A stretch of 64,000 bases of DNA from NCBI RefSeq assembly GCF_034718895.1, contig NZ_JAYERP010000001.1, positions 558,001 through 622,000 of the forward strand, in the 5' to 3' direction. The DNA is from Paenibacillus phoenicis (lineage in GTDB: Bacteria; Bacillota; Bacilli; Paenibacillales; Paenibacillaceae). Position numbers and translations under genes: made by a program. The notes beneath the pieces were generated by a model, which was given only the letters and a program-made list of their open reading frames with translations, did not search any database and had not been told where the DNA came from. Positions 8,144 to 17,202 of this stretch are shown piece by piece (the first letter of the stretch is position 1; each line of letters opens with the position of its first letter).

Positions 8144-9244
8144 ATGGCAGGCGAATTGCCTTTTGAGACGCCTCTTGTGAAGCTGCGTGAGAAGATTTCC
8201 GAATTGGAGCAGTTTGGCAAAGAGAAGGGAATCGATTTTACAGAAGAAATCGCGCGCTTGGAAGAGCGTTACCGGCAGCTGGAGGAAGAGATCTACAGCA
8301 ACATTTCTCCCTCCCAAAAGATGCACCTGGCCCGCCATCATCAGCGACCGACATCCCTGGATATGATCGGCCTGATCTTTGAAGATTTCATCGAACTCCA
8401 CGGGGACCGGGTGTTTGGTGACGATTTGGCCGTCGTTGGCGGGCTCGCCAAGCTGGGCGGCGTACCGGTAACGGTGATCGGACAGCAGCGGGGCAAGGAT
8501 ACGAAGGATAATATCGCCCGCTTCTTCGGCAGCGCTCATCCGGAGGGCTTCCGCAAGGCGCTGCGACTCATGCAGCAGGCGGACAAGTTCCGGCGGCCGA
8601 TCATTACGTTTATCGATACGAAGGGCGCCTATCCGGGAATTACGGCGGAGGAGCGCGGGCAATCGGAAGCGATCGCTCGGAATTTGCGCGAGATGTCGAT
8701 GCTGCGGGTACCGATCATCTGCGTTGTTCTCGGAGAAGGCGGAAGCGGCGGCGCGCTCGCCCTTGGCGTAGGCAACCGCGTGCTGATGCTGGAGAATGCC
8801 ATTTACTCCGTTATTTCGCCAAACGGAGCGGCCTCGATCCTTTGGAAGGATGCCTCCAAGGCGGATCAGGCGGCGGAAGCGATGAAGATCACCGCCCAAG
8901 ATCTACTCGCGATGGGCGTCATTGAAGAGATTGTTCCCGAACCGCGCGGCGGCGCGCACCGGGATTACGATTCGACAGCCGCCTCGATCAAAGAGGCGTT
9001 GCTTCGTCATTTGGAAGAACTGTCCAACTTGAATCCCGATGAGCTGGTGGAGGACCGTTATCGGAAATTCCGCAAAATCGGCGAGTTTCAGGTGGCAGGC
9101 AAGGCAGAAGAGCCGAAGGCACAGGAAACTGTGGTGCCGGAAACGGTGGCTGAGGTCGCCGGCATCCCTGAGGATGAGAAGTCTTCAGAAGCGCCAAGCG
9201 AACCGGAGGCGGCTTCGAAAGTTCAAACTGCCAAGCCAAGTTAA
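8144..9244 (+). CDS. accA: Acetyl-CoA carboxylase carboxyltransferase subunit alpha
   Basis: AccA pairs with AccD to form the carboxyltransferase. It opens with [18 protein letters not shown], a helical N-terminus, and carries the transferase motifs [21 protein letters not shown] and [15 protein letters not shown]. The start ATG follows the accD TAA directly, with GGGAGGAG just upstream inside accD. At 366 residues it is about 40 longer than B. subtilis AccA because of an acidic, Pro/Glu-rich tail (from about residue 320) that is probably disordered. The operon ends at a hairpin downstream. Confidence 0.97.
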   Translation: MAGELPFETPLVKLREKISELEQFGKEKGIDFTEEIARLEERYRQLEEEIYSNISPSQKMHLARHHQRPTSLDMIGLIFEDFIELHGDRVFGDDLAVVGGLAKLGGVPVTVIGQQRGKDTKDNIARFFGSAHPEGFRKALRLMQQADKFRRPIITFIDTKGAYPGITAEERGQSEAIARNLREMSMLRVPIICVVLGEGGSGGALALGVGNRVLMLENAIYSVISPNGAASILWKDASKADQAAEAMKITAQDLLAMGVIEEIVPEPRGGAHRDYDSTAASIKEALLRHLEELSNLNPDELVEDRYRKFRKIGEFQVAGKAEEPKAQETVVPETVAEVAGIPEDEKSSEAPSEPEAASKVQTAKPS

Positions 9245-9252
9245 AGTTTCAC

Positions 9253-9312
9253 AGCGATAACCTTACGGGGGAACCTACGGGACCTGCGGTAAGGTTATTT
9301 TCGCTGTTTTCG
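9253..9312 (+). terminator. accDA terminator
   Basis: AGCGATAACCTTAC (9253-9266) pairs with GTAAGGTTA (9289-9297) and the outer TCGCT (9301-9305), followed by GTTTTCG. The loop is long, so efficiency may be moderate. Confidence 0.6.
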
Positions 9313-9491
9313 GGAAATACTGGAAGTTTAGATGCCGAGAATCCCTGCGCTTAGCCAAGTCGTTAGGCGCGTAATCATGGATAGTTCGTTACAATATGAT
9401 AAACTTCCTATACAAATCGACAAAACTGTAGTAAATTTAGTTGTTGGAAAAGATTATATAGAGAGAACTATTTTAAACGGAGGAAACCCAA

Positions 9492-10913
9492 ATGCGCAAA
9501 ACAAAAATCGTATGTACTATCGGTCCTTCTAGTGAATCGTTAGAAAACATCAAGAAGCTGATCATGGCCGGAATGAACGTCGCTCGCTTGAACTTCTCCC
9601 ACGGTGATTACGAAGAGCATGGGAACCGGATCAAGAATATTCGTCAAGCGAGTGCGGAGCTGGGGAAATCGATCGCCATACTGTTGGACACCAAAGGTCC
9701 TGAAATCCGTACCGGTAAATTGAAAGAAGAGCCTATCGAGCTGGTACAGGATGAATTCATTACCTTGACGACCGAAGAAATTCTCGGCGATAAGAACCGG
9801 ATTTCCATCACATACAAAGATCTTCCTGGAGATGTGGAAGTCGGTTCGACGATTCTGATCGACGACGGTTTGATTGGTTTGACAGTCGTTGACATTCAAG
9901 GAACGGAAATCAAATGCCGCATCGTCAATGGCGGAACGATCAAGAGCAAAAAAGGCGTGAACGTACCCGGCGTAAACATTTCCCTGCCAGGCATCACTGA
10001 GAAAGACGCTAACGACATTAAGTTCGGGATCGAGCAAGGCATCGATTTTATTGCCGCTTCCTTCGTTCGTAAAGCGAGCGACGTGCTTGAAATTCGTCAA
10101 CTGCTGGAGCAACACAACGCAACTCATATTCAAATCATCTCTAAAATCGAAAACCAACAAGGTGTGGACAACCTTGATGAAATCCTGGAAGTATCTGACG
10201 GCCTGATGGTTGCTCGCGGTGACCTCGGCGTGGAAATTCCTGCGGAAGATTTACCGCTCGTGCAAAAACGCATGATCGAGAAATGTAACCGTGTTGGCAA
10301 ACCGGTCATCACAGCTACGCAAATGCTTGACTCCATGCAACGCAACCCAAGACCTACGCGCGCAGAAGCCAGCGACGTGGCTAACGCGATTTTTGACGGT
10401 ACGGACGCAATTATGCTCTCCGGTGAAACGGCTGCCGGGAAATATCCGGTGGAATCGGTGCTGACGATGTCCCGCATCGCAGAGAAAGCAGAATCCGCTT
10501 TGGAATATCGTGAAATCTTCTTGAAGCAAAGCAATGCCCAACAAACGACCGTAACCGAAGCGATCAGCCAAGCAGTTGCCAACTCGGCGCTGGAGCTGAA
10601 CGCGAAAGCGATCATTACTTCGACGGAAACCGGTTATACGGCACGGATGGTCTCCAAATATCGTCCGAAAGCACCAATTATCGCTGTGACGACGGAAGAT
10701 CAAACCTTGCGCCGCCTGGCCCTGAACTGGGGCGTAACGCCGGTGAAAGGCGATATCGCCAGCACGACGGACGAAATGTTCGACAAAGCGATGAAGGGCG
10801 GCTTGGATTCCGGACTGGTGAAGGAAGGCGACCTCGTAGTCATTACTGCCGGGGTACCGCTCGGACGTTCCGGTTCCACGAATCTGGTGAAAATCGGGCA
10901 AATCCGCAAGTAG
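9492..10913 (+). CDS. pyk: Pyruvate kinase
   Basis: Catalyses phosphoenolpyruvate + ADP to pyruvate + ATP, the last step of glycolysis. Motifs are [38 protein letters not shown], the signature [13 protein letters not shown] near residue 220, and [10 protein letters not shown] and [12 protein letters not shown]. It ends at 473 residues after the allosteric C domain ([15 protein letters not shown]), so it lacks the extra PEP-utiliser-like domain that extends B. subtilis Pyk to about 585 residues. GGAGGAAACCCAA precedes the ATG. pfkA, which sits between accA and pyk in B. subtilis, is not here; only 247 bp separate the two genes. Confidence 0.97.
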   Translation: MRKTKIVCTIGPSSESLENIKKLIMAGMNVARLNFSHGDYEEHGNRIKNIRQASAELGKSIAILLDTKGPEIRTGKLKEEPIELVQDEFITLTTEEILGDKNRISITYKDLPGDVEVGSTILIDDGLIGLTVVDIQGTEIKCRIVNGGTIKSKKGVNVPGVNISLPGITEKDANDIKFGIEQGIDFIAASFVRKASDVLEIRQLLEQHNATHIQIISKIENQQGVDNLDEILEVSDGLMVARGDLGVEIPAEDLPLVQKRMIEKCNRVGKPVITATQMLDSMQRNPRPTRAEASDVANAIFDGTDAIMLSGETAAGKYPVESVLTMSRIAEKAESALEYREIFLKQSNAQQTTVTEAISQAVANSALELNAKAIITSTETGYTARMVSKYRPKAPIIAVTTEDQTLRRLALNWGVTPVKGDIASTTDEMFDKAMKGGLDSGLVKEGDLVVITAGVPLGRSGSTNLVKIGQIRK

Positions 10914-10950
10914 CTTAAGGTTTATATACATCGACTTCAAGTCACAAAGA

Positions 10951-10987
10951 AAGCAATGGGGCCCGCTGAGGGACCATTGCTTTTTTT
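10951..10987 (+). terminator. pyk terminator
   Basis: AAGCAATGG (10951-10959) pairs with CCATTGCTT (10973-10981) around a 13-base loop, followed by seven T residues. Confidence 0.9.
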
Positions 10988-11048
10988 GCCGCCGAACGGG
11001 AACTGTACCTGCGGCAGCATCAGGCAAATCAGAAAGGAGCGGAGAATC

Positions 11049-11468
11049 GTGTACGTATGCGAACTGTCTATTGAGCCGAAATATTCGGAGTTTGACATGA
11101 TGGGGATCATTTACCATGCCCGTTATATCGAGTGGTTCGAGCAGGGGAGGCTGCATCTGAGCCGGAATCTCGGCTTCGATTATTTCGATATGGAGCAGGC
11201 GGGGTATATCTCGCCCGTTCACGAAATGAAAGTAGAATATAAACGCGGGATCCGGTACGGGGATACCGTCCTGCTTAAGACCCGGGTCATTGAGAACAAC
11301 GGGGTCAAAACGGCCTACGGATATGAGGTGTATAACGGGGAAGGCACGTTGTGCGTCGAGGGTTCTTCTTCGCATTATGTCGTTCGCCGCGAGGATTTCA
11401 AACCGGTGCAGTTCAAGAAGGTGTTCCCGGAATGGTACGCGGCGTTGGAGGAAGCCCGAAAACCGTAA
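11049..11468 (+). CDS. YbgC/4-hydroxybenzoyl-CoA family acyl-CoA thioesterase
   Basis: A 139-residue hotdog-fold protein. The N-terminal motif EFDMMGIIYHARYIEWFEQGR contains the catalytic aspartate and the tyrosine/histidine pattern of YbgC-type thioesterases, which hydrolyse acyl-CoA or acyl-ACP in the cytoplasm. The substrate cannot be told from sequence. I chose GTG 11049 after AAAGGAGCGGAGAATC; the frame is open back through the pyk terminator, which argues against a longer protein. It lies between pyk and fxsA. Confidence 0.88.
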   Translation: MYVCELSIEPKYSEFDMMGIIYHARYIEWFEQGRLHLSRNLGFDYFDMEQAGYISPVHEMKVEYKRGIRYGDTVLLKTRVIENNGVKTAYGYEVYNGEGTLCVEGSSSHYVVRREDFKPVQFKKVFPEWYAALEEARKP

Positions 11469-11534
11469 AATTTTGATTATGTGACGCGGAGGCGGTAAAA
11501 TACAAGTACAGGAATGTGATAAAGGAGTCCTGAT

Positions 11535-11927
11535 ATGCGTAAATGGATAGCCGCTCTCATCGTGTTGATTCCGATTGTTGAGTTTTGGGGGTATATGTAC
11601 GTCGGAGAGAAGCTGGGCGTTGGGAAGACGATATTTTTGACGCTGGCGACTTCGGTCATCGGCGGGTTGATGATGCAATTTGAAGGACGTAAGGTGCTCG
11701 CGGATGCCCGAGCTCAGATGAGCGGCGGCCAACTTCCGGGACGAATGGTCCTAGATGGCTTATGCGTATTTGCCGGCGGGATTCTGCTGCTGATCCCTGG
11801 CTTCATTACCGATATCATTGGGTTTACGATGGTGTTTCCGCTGACGCGTATTCTCTATCGGATCCCGCTGATGAAATGGGTCAGCAAGAAGATCAAGGAC
11901 GGAACGATTACGTATTTCCGCCGTTAA
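11535..11927 (+). CDS. fxsA: FxsA family membrane protein
   Basis: A 130-residue inner membrane protein with about four helices (roughly residues 5-22, 29-47, 77-95 and 97-110). The family signatures are the N-terminal VEFWGYMYVGEKLG and the GGILLLIPGFITDIIG segment. FxsA of E. coli interferes with phage F exclusion when overproduced; the normal role in Firmicutes is unknown. AAAGGAG lies 9 bases before the ATG. The C-terminus is basic and cytoplasmic (KKIKDGTITYFRR). Confidence 0.9.
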   Translation: MRKWIAALIVLIPIVEFWGYMYVGEKLGVGKTIFLTLATSVIGGLMMQFEGRKVLADARAQMSGGQLPGRMVLDGLCVFAGGILLLIPGFITDIIGFTMVFPLTRILYRIPLMKWVSKKIKDGTITYFRR

Positions 11928-11960
11928 CTCTGGTGGCAGGCAGCCCCTAAACAAGTCAAG

Positions 11961-12002
11961 AAAGGCATCTCGTCTCGGAGGGACGGGATGCCTTTTTTTT
12001 TC
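11961..12002 (+). terminator. fxsA terminator
   Basis: AAAGGCATC-CGTC pairs with GACG-GATGCCTTT and is followed by about nine T residues. It lies between the converging fxsA and ytvI genes. Confidence 0.9.
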
Positions 12003-12018
12003 AAGCGTGAAGCTAATT

Positions 12019-13137
12019 CTATCTCAATCGACCATGCAAAATATAGTTCCGCAAATCCCGGACAACACCTGCACGGACGGCAGCACCCAGGATGACCAGC
12101 GTCACCGGACCGATGATCAGTCCCAATACGCCAAACAGCTTGAGCCCAACAAACATGGCGATCAGCGTGGGCAGGGGATCAAGTCCTACGCTGCTGGCTA
12201 GGACCTTTGGTTCAATGAGCTGACGGGCCAGCAGGATGACGCCGTACAAGACGGCCAGTCCAATCCCCAGCGTGTCGTGACCGGTGGCAAAGGCGTAGAT
12301 GAGCCAAGGAATCATCACTGTACCGACACCGAGATAGGGCAACAGGTCGACAAGGCCGATCAGCAGGGCGTAGGTGAAGGCGGAATCGACGCCGAGGATG
12401 AGCAAGCCGATGAGAACGATAAACGCGGTGATCGAGATCATGATAAATTGCGCGCGCAGATAACCCGATAACGCCCGCTGGAGGTCGCGCCAGATGGCGC
12501 CTACGGTTTTGCGGAACGGCGCAGGGACCGAGGCGGCCAGAAATCGCATATCCCGCTCCCAATGATTGCTGATAAAAAAGGTGGCCAGCAGGATCACCCC
12601 GAGGATCACCCCTAAATTCGGGAGCGAGGAGAGCAGGTTGACGATCGTTTCCAAGACGTGATTGATAAGACGGGATACAAACGATCCGAACCTTTCAGCG
12701 GTATTGTCGATGTTTTTGTGGATCGTATTTTCATAGCCAGGGTTATCCGCAATAAACCGGTTGATTTCGGTAATGATCGACTGAATGCCTTCGCTTTGCG
12801 TCCATGAGATGAGCAGATTCCTCCACTCGGCGATCCGGTGATCAAAGGATTCGGCGAAATGAATGAGCTCTTTGACCAGCCGCGTTAAGGCCGCTGACAC
12901 AATGATTCCTGCACTGCCTACATAAATGAACAATGAAAGCGTCACGGCCAGCCATTTAGGCACTTGCAAGTGTCTTTGGAACCACAGGACCAACGGATTC
13001 ATCGCGTAGGCGATCAGCCAGGCGATAAGAAATGGATAACCGAGCGGGAGGAGCCAGTAGATCGCCAGGACGGAGACGATGAGGACAATGCATATCCAGC
13101 TGCCGCGCAGCACGCGCTTGACGATCACGTGATCCAA
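12019..13137 (-). CDS. ytvI: Sporulation integral membrane protein YtvI (AI-2E transporter family)
   Basis: A 372-residue member of the AI-2E/UPF0118 permease family with seven to eight predicted membrane helices and the typical long amphipathic segment after helix 3. B. subtilis YtvI has nearly the same length and the same position beside citZ, and is made during sporulation. I chose TTG 13137: on the minus strand GGGGAGATGCCAC precedes it, and the first helix then begins about residue 10. The frame continues upstream through the citZ promoter region but without an RBS. GTG 13128 is the alternative. Transport substrate unknown. Confidence 0.88.
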   Translation of the reverse strand: MDHVIVKRVLRGSWICIVLIVSVLAIYWLLPLGYPFLIAWLIAYAMNPLVLWFQRHLQVPKWLAVTLSLFIYVGSAGIIVSAALTRLVKELIHFAESFDHRIAEWRNLLISWTQSEGIQSIITEINRFIADNPGYENTIHKNIDNTAERFGSFVSRLINHVLETIVNLLSSLPNLGVILGVILLATFFISNHWERDMRFLAASVPAPFRKTVGAIWRDLQRALSGYLRAQFIMISITAFIVLIGLLILGVDSAFTYALLIGLVDLLPYLGVGTVMIPWLIYAFATGHDTLGIGLAVLYGVILLARQLIEPKVLASSVGLDPLPTLIAMFVGLKLFGVLGLIIGPVTLVILGAAVRAGVVRDLRNYILHGRLR

Positions 13138-13211
13138 GTGGCATCTCCCCTTTTTCCCAGAAACCTGTCCTAGTTCAACTCTATGATTTGTCCACCTCGA
13201 ATATTCCGCAG

Positions 13212-13289
13212 TGCACATTTTTTGGAAGTTGTGATATAATTCATTGCACAACTGCAATCGTTTACAAAATTTCTTTATGGTTGTGATAA
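13212..13289 (+). promoter_or_regulatory. Two candidate SigA promoters for citZ
   Basis: Promoter 1 has TGCACA (13212-13217), a 17 bp spacer and TATAAT (13235-13240). Promoter 2 has TTTACA (13261-13266), a 17 bp spacer and TGATAA (13284-13289). Both read towards citZ and leave a leader of 200-250 nt. I see no clear CcpC or cre operator. The 352 bp region holds no gene. Confidence 0.55.
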
Positions 13290-13489
13290 AATCATTTAAT
13301 GTACCCGGCGGTGCTGAAGCGGTTCCCATGTTTTCGGAAATCCAGTATGATGAAGAAGTAAGCGGTGTAGCTCTATTTTTGCAATTATAGGCCTGTTATT
13401 GGTTAACTTCGAAAATTTAAAACTTTCAATTTTGAGAGTGTTTCATGGGCTTGTTTGCTCACAAAATGTTAACAAAGGAGAGATGAATC

Positions 13490-14602
13490 ATGACAGCTAC
13501 GAAAGGCCTGGAAGGCATTGTTGCGGCAACCTCTTCGATCAGCTCCATTCATGATGGCGTTCTCGCTTATCGTGGTATCAATATCGACGAATTGGCGGAA
13601 CGTGCGAGTTTTGAAGAAACAGCTTATTTGTTGTGGTACGGCAAATTGCCTAATCGAGCCGAATTGGACCGCCTGCAGCAGCAATTCAGCGATTACGCCG
13701 AAGTTCCTGAAGCGGTGCTAGAACAGATGAAGCTGTATCCGCAGACTGCTAACACGATGGCAGTGCTTCGTACTGCCGTATCGGCTCTTGCTTTGTATGA
13801 TGAGAACGCCAATGACAACTCCCGCGAAAGCAACCAATTAAAGGCGATTAAGCTGCAAACCCAAATACCGACCCTGATTGCCGCGTTTGCCCGGATCCGG
13901 GAAGGTAAGGAGCCTGTCGCTCCGCTGAAGAACGTATCGATCGCACACAACTTCTTGTACATGCTGACCGGCGAGGAACCGGATCCGATTGCCGTTCGCG
14001 CTTTGGATCAAGCGCTGGTGCTGCATGCCGACCACGAGTTGAACGCTTCGACGTTCTCTGCACGGGTAACGATTGCAACGCTGTCTGATATTTACTCCGG
14101 AGTGACCTCCGCGATTGGCACCTTGAAGGGACCGCTGCACGGCGGCGCCAATGAAGCGGTGATGAATATGCTGGCCGAGATCGGGACGCTCGATCAAGTA
14201 GAGCCGTATATTCAGAAGAAGCTGGCCAATAAGGAGAAAATTATGGGCTTTGGCCACCGGGTATACAAAAACGGCGATCCGCGCGCAAAACACCTGCAAA
14301 ATATGTCCCGTCAGCTGAGCATTCTGAAGGGCGATACCACGTTGTACGATATGTCCGTCAAAGTGGAACAGCTGGTCACCGCGCAAAAAGGGCTGAAGCC
14401 GAACGTTGACTTCTATTCCGCTTCCGTATATACGATGCTGGGCATTCCGCGTGACCTGTTTACGCCGATTTTTGCCATCAGCCGCTTGTCCGGTTGGACA
14501 GCTCATATTCTGGAGCAGTTGGAAGATAACCGCTTGATCCGTCCTCGTGCGGAATATACCGGTGCTACCAATCAGAAATACGTTCCTATCGAATTAAGAT
14601 AA
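13490..14602 (+). CDS. citZ: Citrate synthase
   Basis: Condenses acetyl-CoA and oxaloacetate to citrate, entering the TCA cycle. At 370 residues it is the short Gram-positive type. The active-site regions are LHADHELNASTFSAR, PLHGGANEAVMNML and GFGHRVYKNGDPRAKHL, with the three catalytic residues His, His and Asp of the family. AAAGGAGAGATGAATC precedes the ATG. It is followed after 87 bp by icd, as in B. subtilis, but mdh, the third gene of that operon, is not in this window. Confidence 0.96.
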   Translation: MTATKGLEGIVAATSSISSIHDGVLAYRGINIDELAERASFEETAYLLWYGKLPNRAELDRLQQQFSDYAEVPEAVLEQMKLYPQTANTMAVLRTAVSALALYDENANDNSRESNQLKAIKLQTQIPTLIAAFARIREGKEPVAPLKNVSIAHNFLYMLTGEEPDPIAVRALDQALVLHADHELNASTFSARVTIATLSDIYSGVTSAIGTLKGPLHGGANEAVMNMLAEIGTLDQVEPYIQKKLANKEKIMGFGHRVYKNGDPRAKHLQNMSRQLSILKGDTTLYDMSVKVEQLVTAQKGLKPNVDFYSASVYTMLGIPRDLFTPIFAISRLSGWTAHILEQLEDNRLIRPRAEYTGATNQKYVPIELR

Positions 14603-14689
14603 ACAGCAATACGGGAGCTCCAAGGAACATTGTGGTAAAATGGAGACCGTGAGATGCAGCAAACAGACTTGAAGGAGGAAAACGTAAAA

Positions 14690-15985
14690 ATGTTGAAACT
14701 CGAAAAGTTTGATCTTCCTACTGAAGGCGAGAAAATTACGATTCAGAATGGGAAGCTCCAGGTGCCTAACAACCCGATCATTCCGTTTATTGAGGGCGAC
14801 GGGACTGGCCGTGATATTTGGAAAGCTTCGAAACGCGTACTCGACGCCGCCGTGGAGAAAGCCTACGGCGGTGAGAAGAAAATCGCGTGGTATGAAGTGT
14901 TCGCCGGCGAAAAGGCCTTCAATACATACGGGGAGTGGCTGCCAGCGGATACGCTGACGGCGATCCGTGAATATATTGTGGCCATTAAAGGACCGTTGAC
15001 TACGCCAATCGGCGGCGGCATCCGCTCGCTGAACGTGGCGCTCCGTCAGGAGCTGGACTTGTACGTCTGCCTTCGTCCGGTCCGTTATTTCCAAGGCGTG
15101 CCTTCTCCGGTGAAGCATCCTGAGCTCGTGGACATGGTGATTTTCCGCGAGAACACGGAGGATATCTATGCCGGCATCGAGTATAAAGAAGGCTCCGAGG
15201 AAGTTAAGAAAGTGCTGGCCTTCCTGCAAAACGAAATGGGCGTGAAGAAAATCCGCTTCCCGGAAACGTCCGGTATCGGTATCAAGCCGGTTTCGGAAGA
15301 AGGGTCGAAGCGTCTTGTTCGCGCAGCGGTTGAATATGCGATCAAGCATGGCCGTAAGAGCGTTACGCTGGTGCATAAAGGCAACATCATGAAGTTTACG
15401 GAAGGCGCGTTTAAGAATTGGGGTTATGAAGTGGCGGAAGCCGAATTCGGCGATAAAGTGTTTACTTGGGCCGAATACGACCGGATTAAGGAACAGTCCG
15501 GTGTGGATGCAGCGAACCAAGCGCAGAAAGCGGCAGAAGCCGAAGGCAAAATCATCGTGAAAGATGCAATTGCCGATATTGCGCTTCAACAAGTATTGAC
15601 GCGGCCGACGGATTTTGACGTCATCGCTACGTTGAACCTGAATGGCGACTACTTGTCCGACGCCTTGGCAGCGCAAGTAGGCGGCATCGGTATCGCGCCA
15701 GGCGCTAACATCAACTACGTCACCGGACATGCGATCTTCGAAGCAACGCATGGTACAGCTCCGAAGTATGCGGATCTCGACGTGGTGAACCCGGGCTCTG
15801 TGATTCTGTCGGGCGTCATGATGCTGGAGCATCTGGGCTGGCAAGAAGCGGCGGATCTGATCTATAAAGGCTTGGAAATTTCGATTAATAACAAAACGGT
15901 GACCTACGACTTTGCCCGCTTGATGGACGGAGCAACGGAAGTGAAATGCTCCGAGTTTGCTGATCATGTCATCAAAAACATGTAA
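14690..15985 (+). CDS. icd: NADP-dependent isocitrate dehydrogenase
   Basis: Oxidatively decarboxylates isocitrate to 2-oxoglutarate. Motifs are [14 protein letters not shown] near the start, [23 protein letters not shown] (the serine and arginines that bind isocitrate), [15 protein letters not shown], the metal-binding aspartates near [14 protein letters not shown], and [16 protein letters not shown] at the nucleotide site. Length is 431 residues. I chose ATG 14690 after AAGGAGGAAAACGTAAAA; an earlier in-frame ATG at 14654 lacks an RBS. It follows citZ on the same strand and ends at a strong terminator. Confidence 0.96.
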   Translation: MLKLEKFDLPTEGEKITIQNGKLQVPNNPIIPFIEGDGTGRDIWKASKRVLDAAVEKAYGGEKKIAWYEVFAGEKAFNTYGEWLPADTLTAIREYIVAIKGPLTTPIGGGIRSLNVALRQELDLYVCLRPVRYFQGVPSPVKHPELVDMVIFRENTEDIYAGIEYKEGSEEVKKVLAFLQNEMGVKKIRFPETSGIGIKPVSEEGSKRLVRAAVEYAIKHGRKSVTLVHKGNIMKFTEGAFKNWGYEVAEAEFGDKVFTWAEYDRIKEQSGVDAANQAQKAAEAEGKIIVKDAIADIALQQVLTRPTDFDVIATLNLNGDYLSDALAAQVGGIGIAPGANINYVTGHAIFEATHGTAPKYADLDVVNPGSVILSGVMMLEHLGWQEAADLIYKGLEISINNKTVTYDFARLMDGATEVKCSEFADHVIKNM

Positions 15986-16029
15986 TCGCTCATTTTAAGC
16001 TTTAGCAGGGCAATCTCCGTTGATGTAGA

Positions 16030-16063
16030 CCCTCCCTAGCGTTTGGCAGGGAGGGCTTTTTTT
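16030..16063 (+). terminator. icd terminator
   Basis: CCCTCCCT (16031-16038) pairs with AGGGAGGG (16048-16055), followed by CTTTTTTT. Confidence 0.9.
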
Positions 16064-16086
16064 GCCTTGTCCTTCAGCGATTTCTT

Positions 16087-16145
16087 TGGTTTCCATCCTT
16101 TGTTTCCATCCTTTGTTTCCATCCATAAATAAAATAGATTATAAT
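16087..16145 (+). promoter_or_regulatory. Short tandem repeat overlapping a candidate promoter
   Basis: The 13 bp unit TTTGTTTCCATCC is repeated about 2.7 times at 16087-16124. The last copy supplies a possible -35 (TTTCCA 16116-16121), with TATAAT at 16140-16145 after an 18 bp spacer. It reads into the membrane protein gene at 16178. Confidence 0.5.
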
Positions 16146-16177
16146 AAATGTAATTGACACGAAAGGACGGTTAGGGC

Positions 16178-16603
16178 ATGTACCAAGTCATGTTATTCCT
16201 ACATATTGTCGGCGCATTGGCGCTTGGCTTCTATCTGGTTCTGCCGTTTGTGCTCGGCCGAATCGGCAAATTGTCGCTGGCGGCTCAGGAAGGGACGGTA
16301 TCGGCAGTGATCTCCCTGAACCGGTACGCGCAAATCGGGCTGATCATCCAATTGTTGACGGGCGGTTATTTGATTGGACAAGGCACTTACTCCGTCGCGT
16401 GGATGATTGTGATCGTCATCTTGTACCTGGCGATCGGCGCGTTTAGCGGAATTATGGCCAAGCCGCTGCGCTTGGCGCTGGAAGGAATTCGTAAGAATCA
16501 AACCGTGACGGCTGAGGAAGGGAAGCTGCGTACATTAAGCGCTCTGCTCTCCGTGACGGTATTGCTTATTTCGTTCTTTATGGTGTTCAGCACCATTATT
16601 TAA
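16178..16603 (+). CDS. Integral membrane protein, unknown function
   Basis: A 141-residue protein with four predicted membrane helices (about residues 4-26, 46-66, 72-92 and 117-138). A histidine in the first helix (FLHIVGALALGFYL) recalls small membrane families that bind haem or sense redox, but no such role can be shown here. The loop between helices 3 and 4 is basic (KPLRLALEGIRKNQ), suggesting a cytoplasmic location. GAAAGGACGG precedes the ATG. It stands alone between two terminators, so it is probably monocistronic. Confidence 0.75.
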   Translation: MYQVMLFLHIVGALALGFYLVLPFVLGRIGKLSLAAQEGTVSAVISLNRYAQIGLIIQLLTGGYLIGQGTYSVAWMIVIVILYLAIGAFSGIMAKPLRLALEGIRKNQTVTAEEGKLRTLSALLSVTVLLISFFMVFSTII

Positions 16604-16616
16604 TCGAAAAGTTCAA

Positions 16617-16650
16617 AGACCTGCCGGTAGATTTACCGGCAGGTCTTTTT
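16617..16650. terminator. Bidirectional terminator
   Basis: AGACCTGCCGGTA pairs with TACCGGCAGGTCT, a nearly perfect 13 bp stem with a short loop. TTTTT follows on the plus strand and AAA precedes it. It separates the membrane protein gene from the convergent XRE gene. Confidence 0.9.
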
Positions 16651-16684
16651 GCTGAACGCTGCTTTAAGCCGCGTTGGCGCTTGG

Positions 16685-17038
16685 TTAGGAAGGACTTTGA
16701 TTCGCTTTTTTTAACTCGTCCAAATGGGTGAACATTAATTTTAAAATATCGAGCGCCAGTTGTTTCTCTTTCGTAGAACGGTTCATGACGATCTGTTGGA
16801 TCTGATCCAAGAAATGGTCGTCACTGATCTCAATCGAATCGTGGAGCAAATAATCAACGGTAACGCCCAATTGATTCGCCAATTTCACCAGCGTTTCCAG
16901 GGACAAACTGCGTTCTCCCCGTTCGATTTGTCCTATGTATGCGTCCGAAACTTCAATGCGTTCGGCGAGTTTTTCCTGGGTCAAGTGCATTTTATGCCGT
17001 TCTTGACGCAGCCTTTTCCCCAATGCCTCGTAATCCAT
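16685..17038 (-). CDS. XRE family transcriptional regulator
   Basis: A 117-residue regulator with an N-terminal Cro/C1-type helix-turn-helix (residues 6-62: LGKRLRQERHKMHLTQ, AERIEVSDAYIGQIERGER, LVKLANQLGVTVDYLL) and a short helical C-terminal part that may dimerise. GGAGGGG lies 8 bases before the ATG. It is divergent from the glycosyltransferase gene, and the shared 164 bp carries a direct repeat that could be its operator. Target genes are unknown. Confidence 0.9.
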   Translation of the reverse strand: MDYEALGKRLRQERHKMHLTQEKLAERIEVSDAYIGQIERGERSLSLETLVKLANQLGVTVDYLLHDSIEISDDHFLDQIQQIVMNRSTKEKQLALDILKLMFTHLDELKKANQSPS

Positions 17039-17049
17039 ATTACCCCTCC

Positions 17050-17125
17050 TGTATTTACCTTAAGTTAGAACCTGATGGAAAGATAATAAACTACAGGTTT
17101 TGTTTGTATTTACTGCAAGTACGAA
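17050..17125. promoter_or_regulatory. Direct repeat, possible XRE operator
   Basis: TGTATTTAC-N3-AAGT-N3-AA occurs at 17050-17070 and 17105-17125, 55 bp apart and in the same orientation. The first copy overlaps the ribosome binding site of the XRE gene. Autoregulation of XRE proteins is common, so this is a plausible operator pair. Confidence 0.45.
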
Positions 17126-17202
17126 TTGGGTTATTATGGAATTACAGGATTTTTTAAATTATATCCTATTATTTATTCTAACTAAATATAAGGAGATCAT
17201 GT

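Noticed and set aside
10251..11732. A 493-codon minus-strand open frame across pyk, the thioesterase and fxsA
   Set aside because: It crosses three well-supported genes and a terminator and has no start signal.
14594..15967. A 457-codon open frame antisense to icd
   Set aside because: A shadow of the conserved isocitrate dehydrogenase gene; composition is His/Arg-rich as expected from reverse reading.
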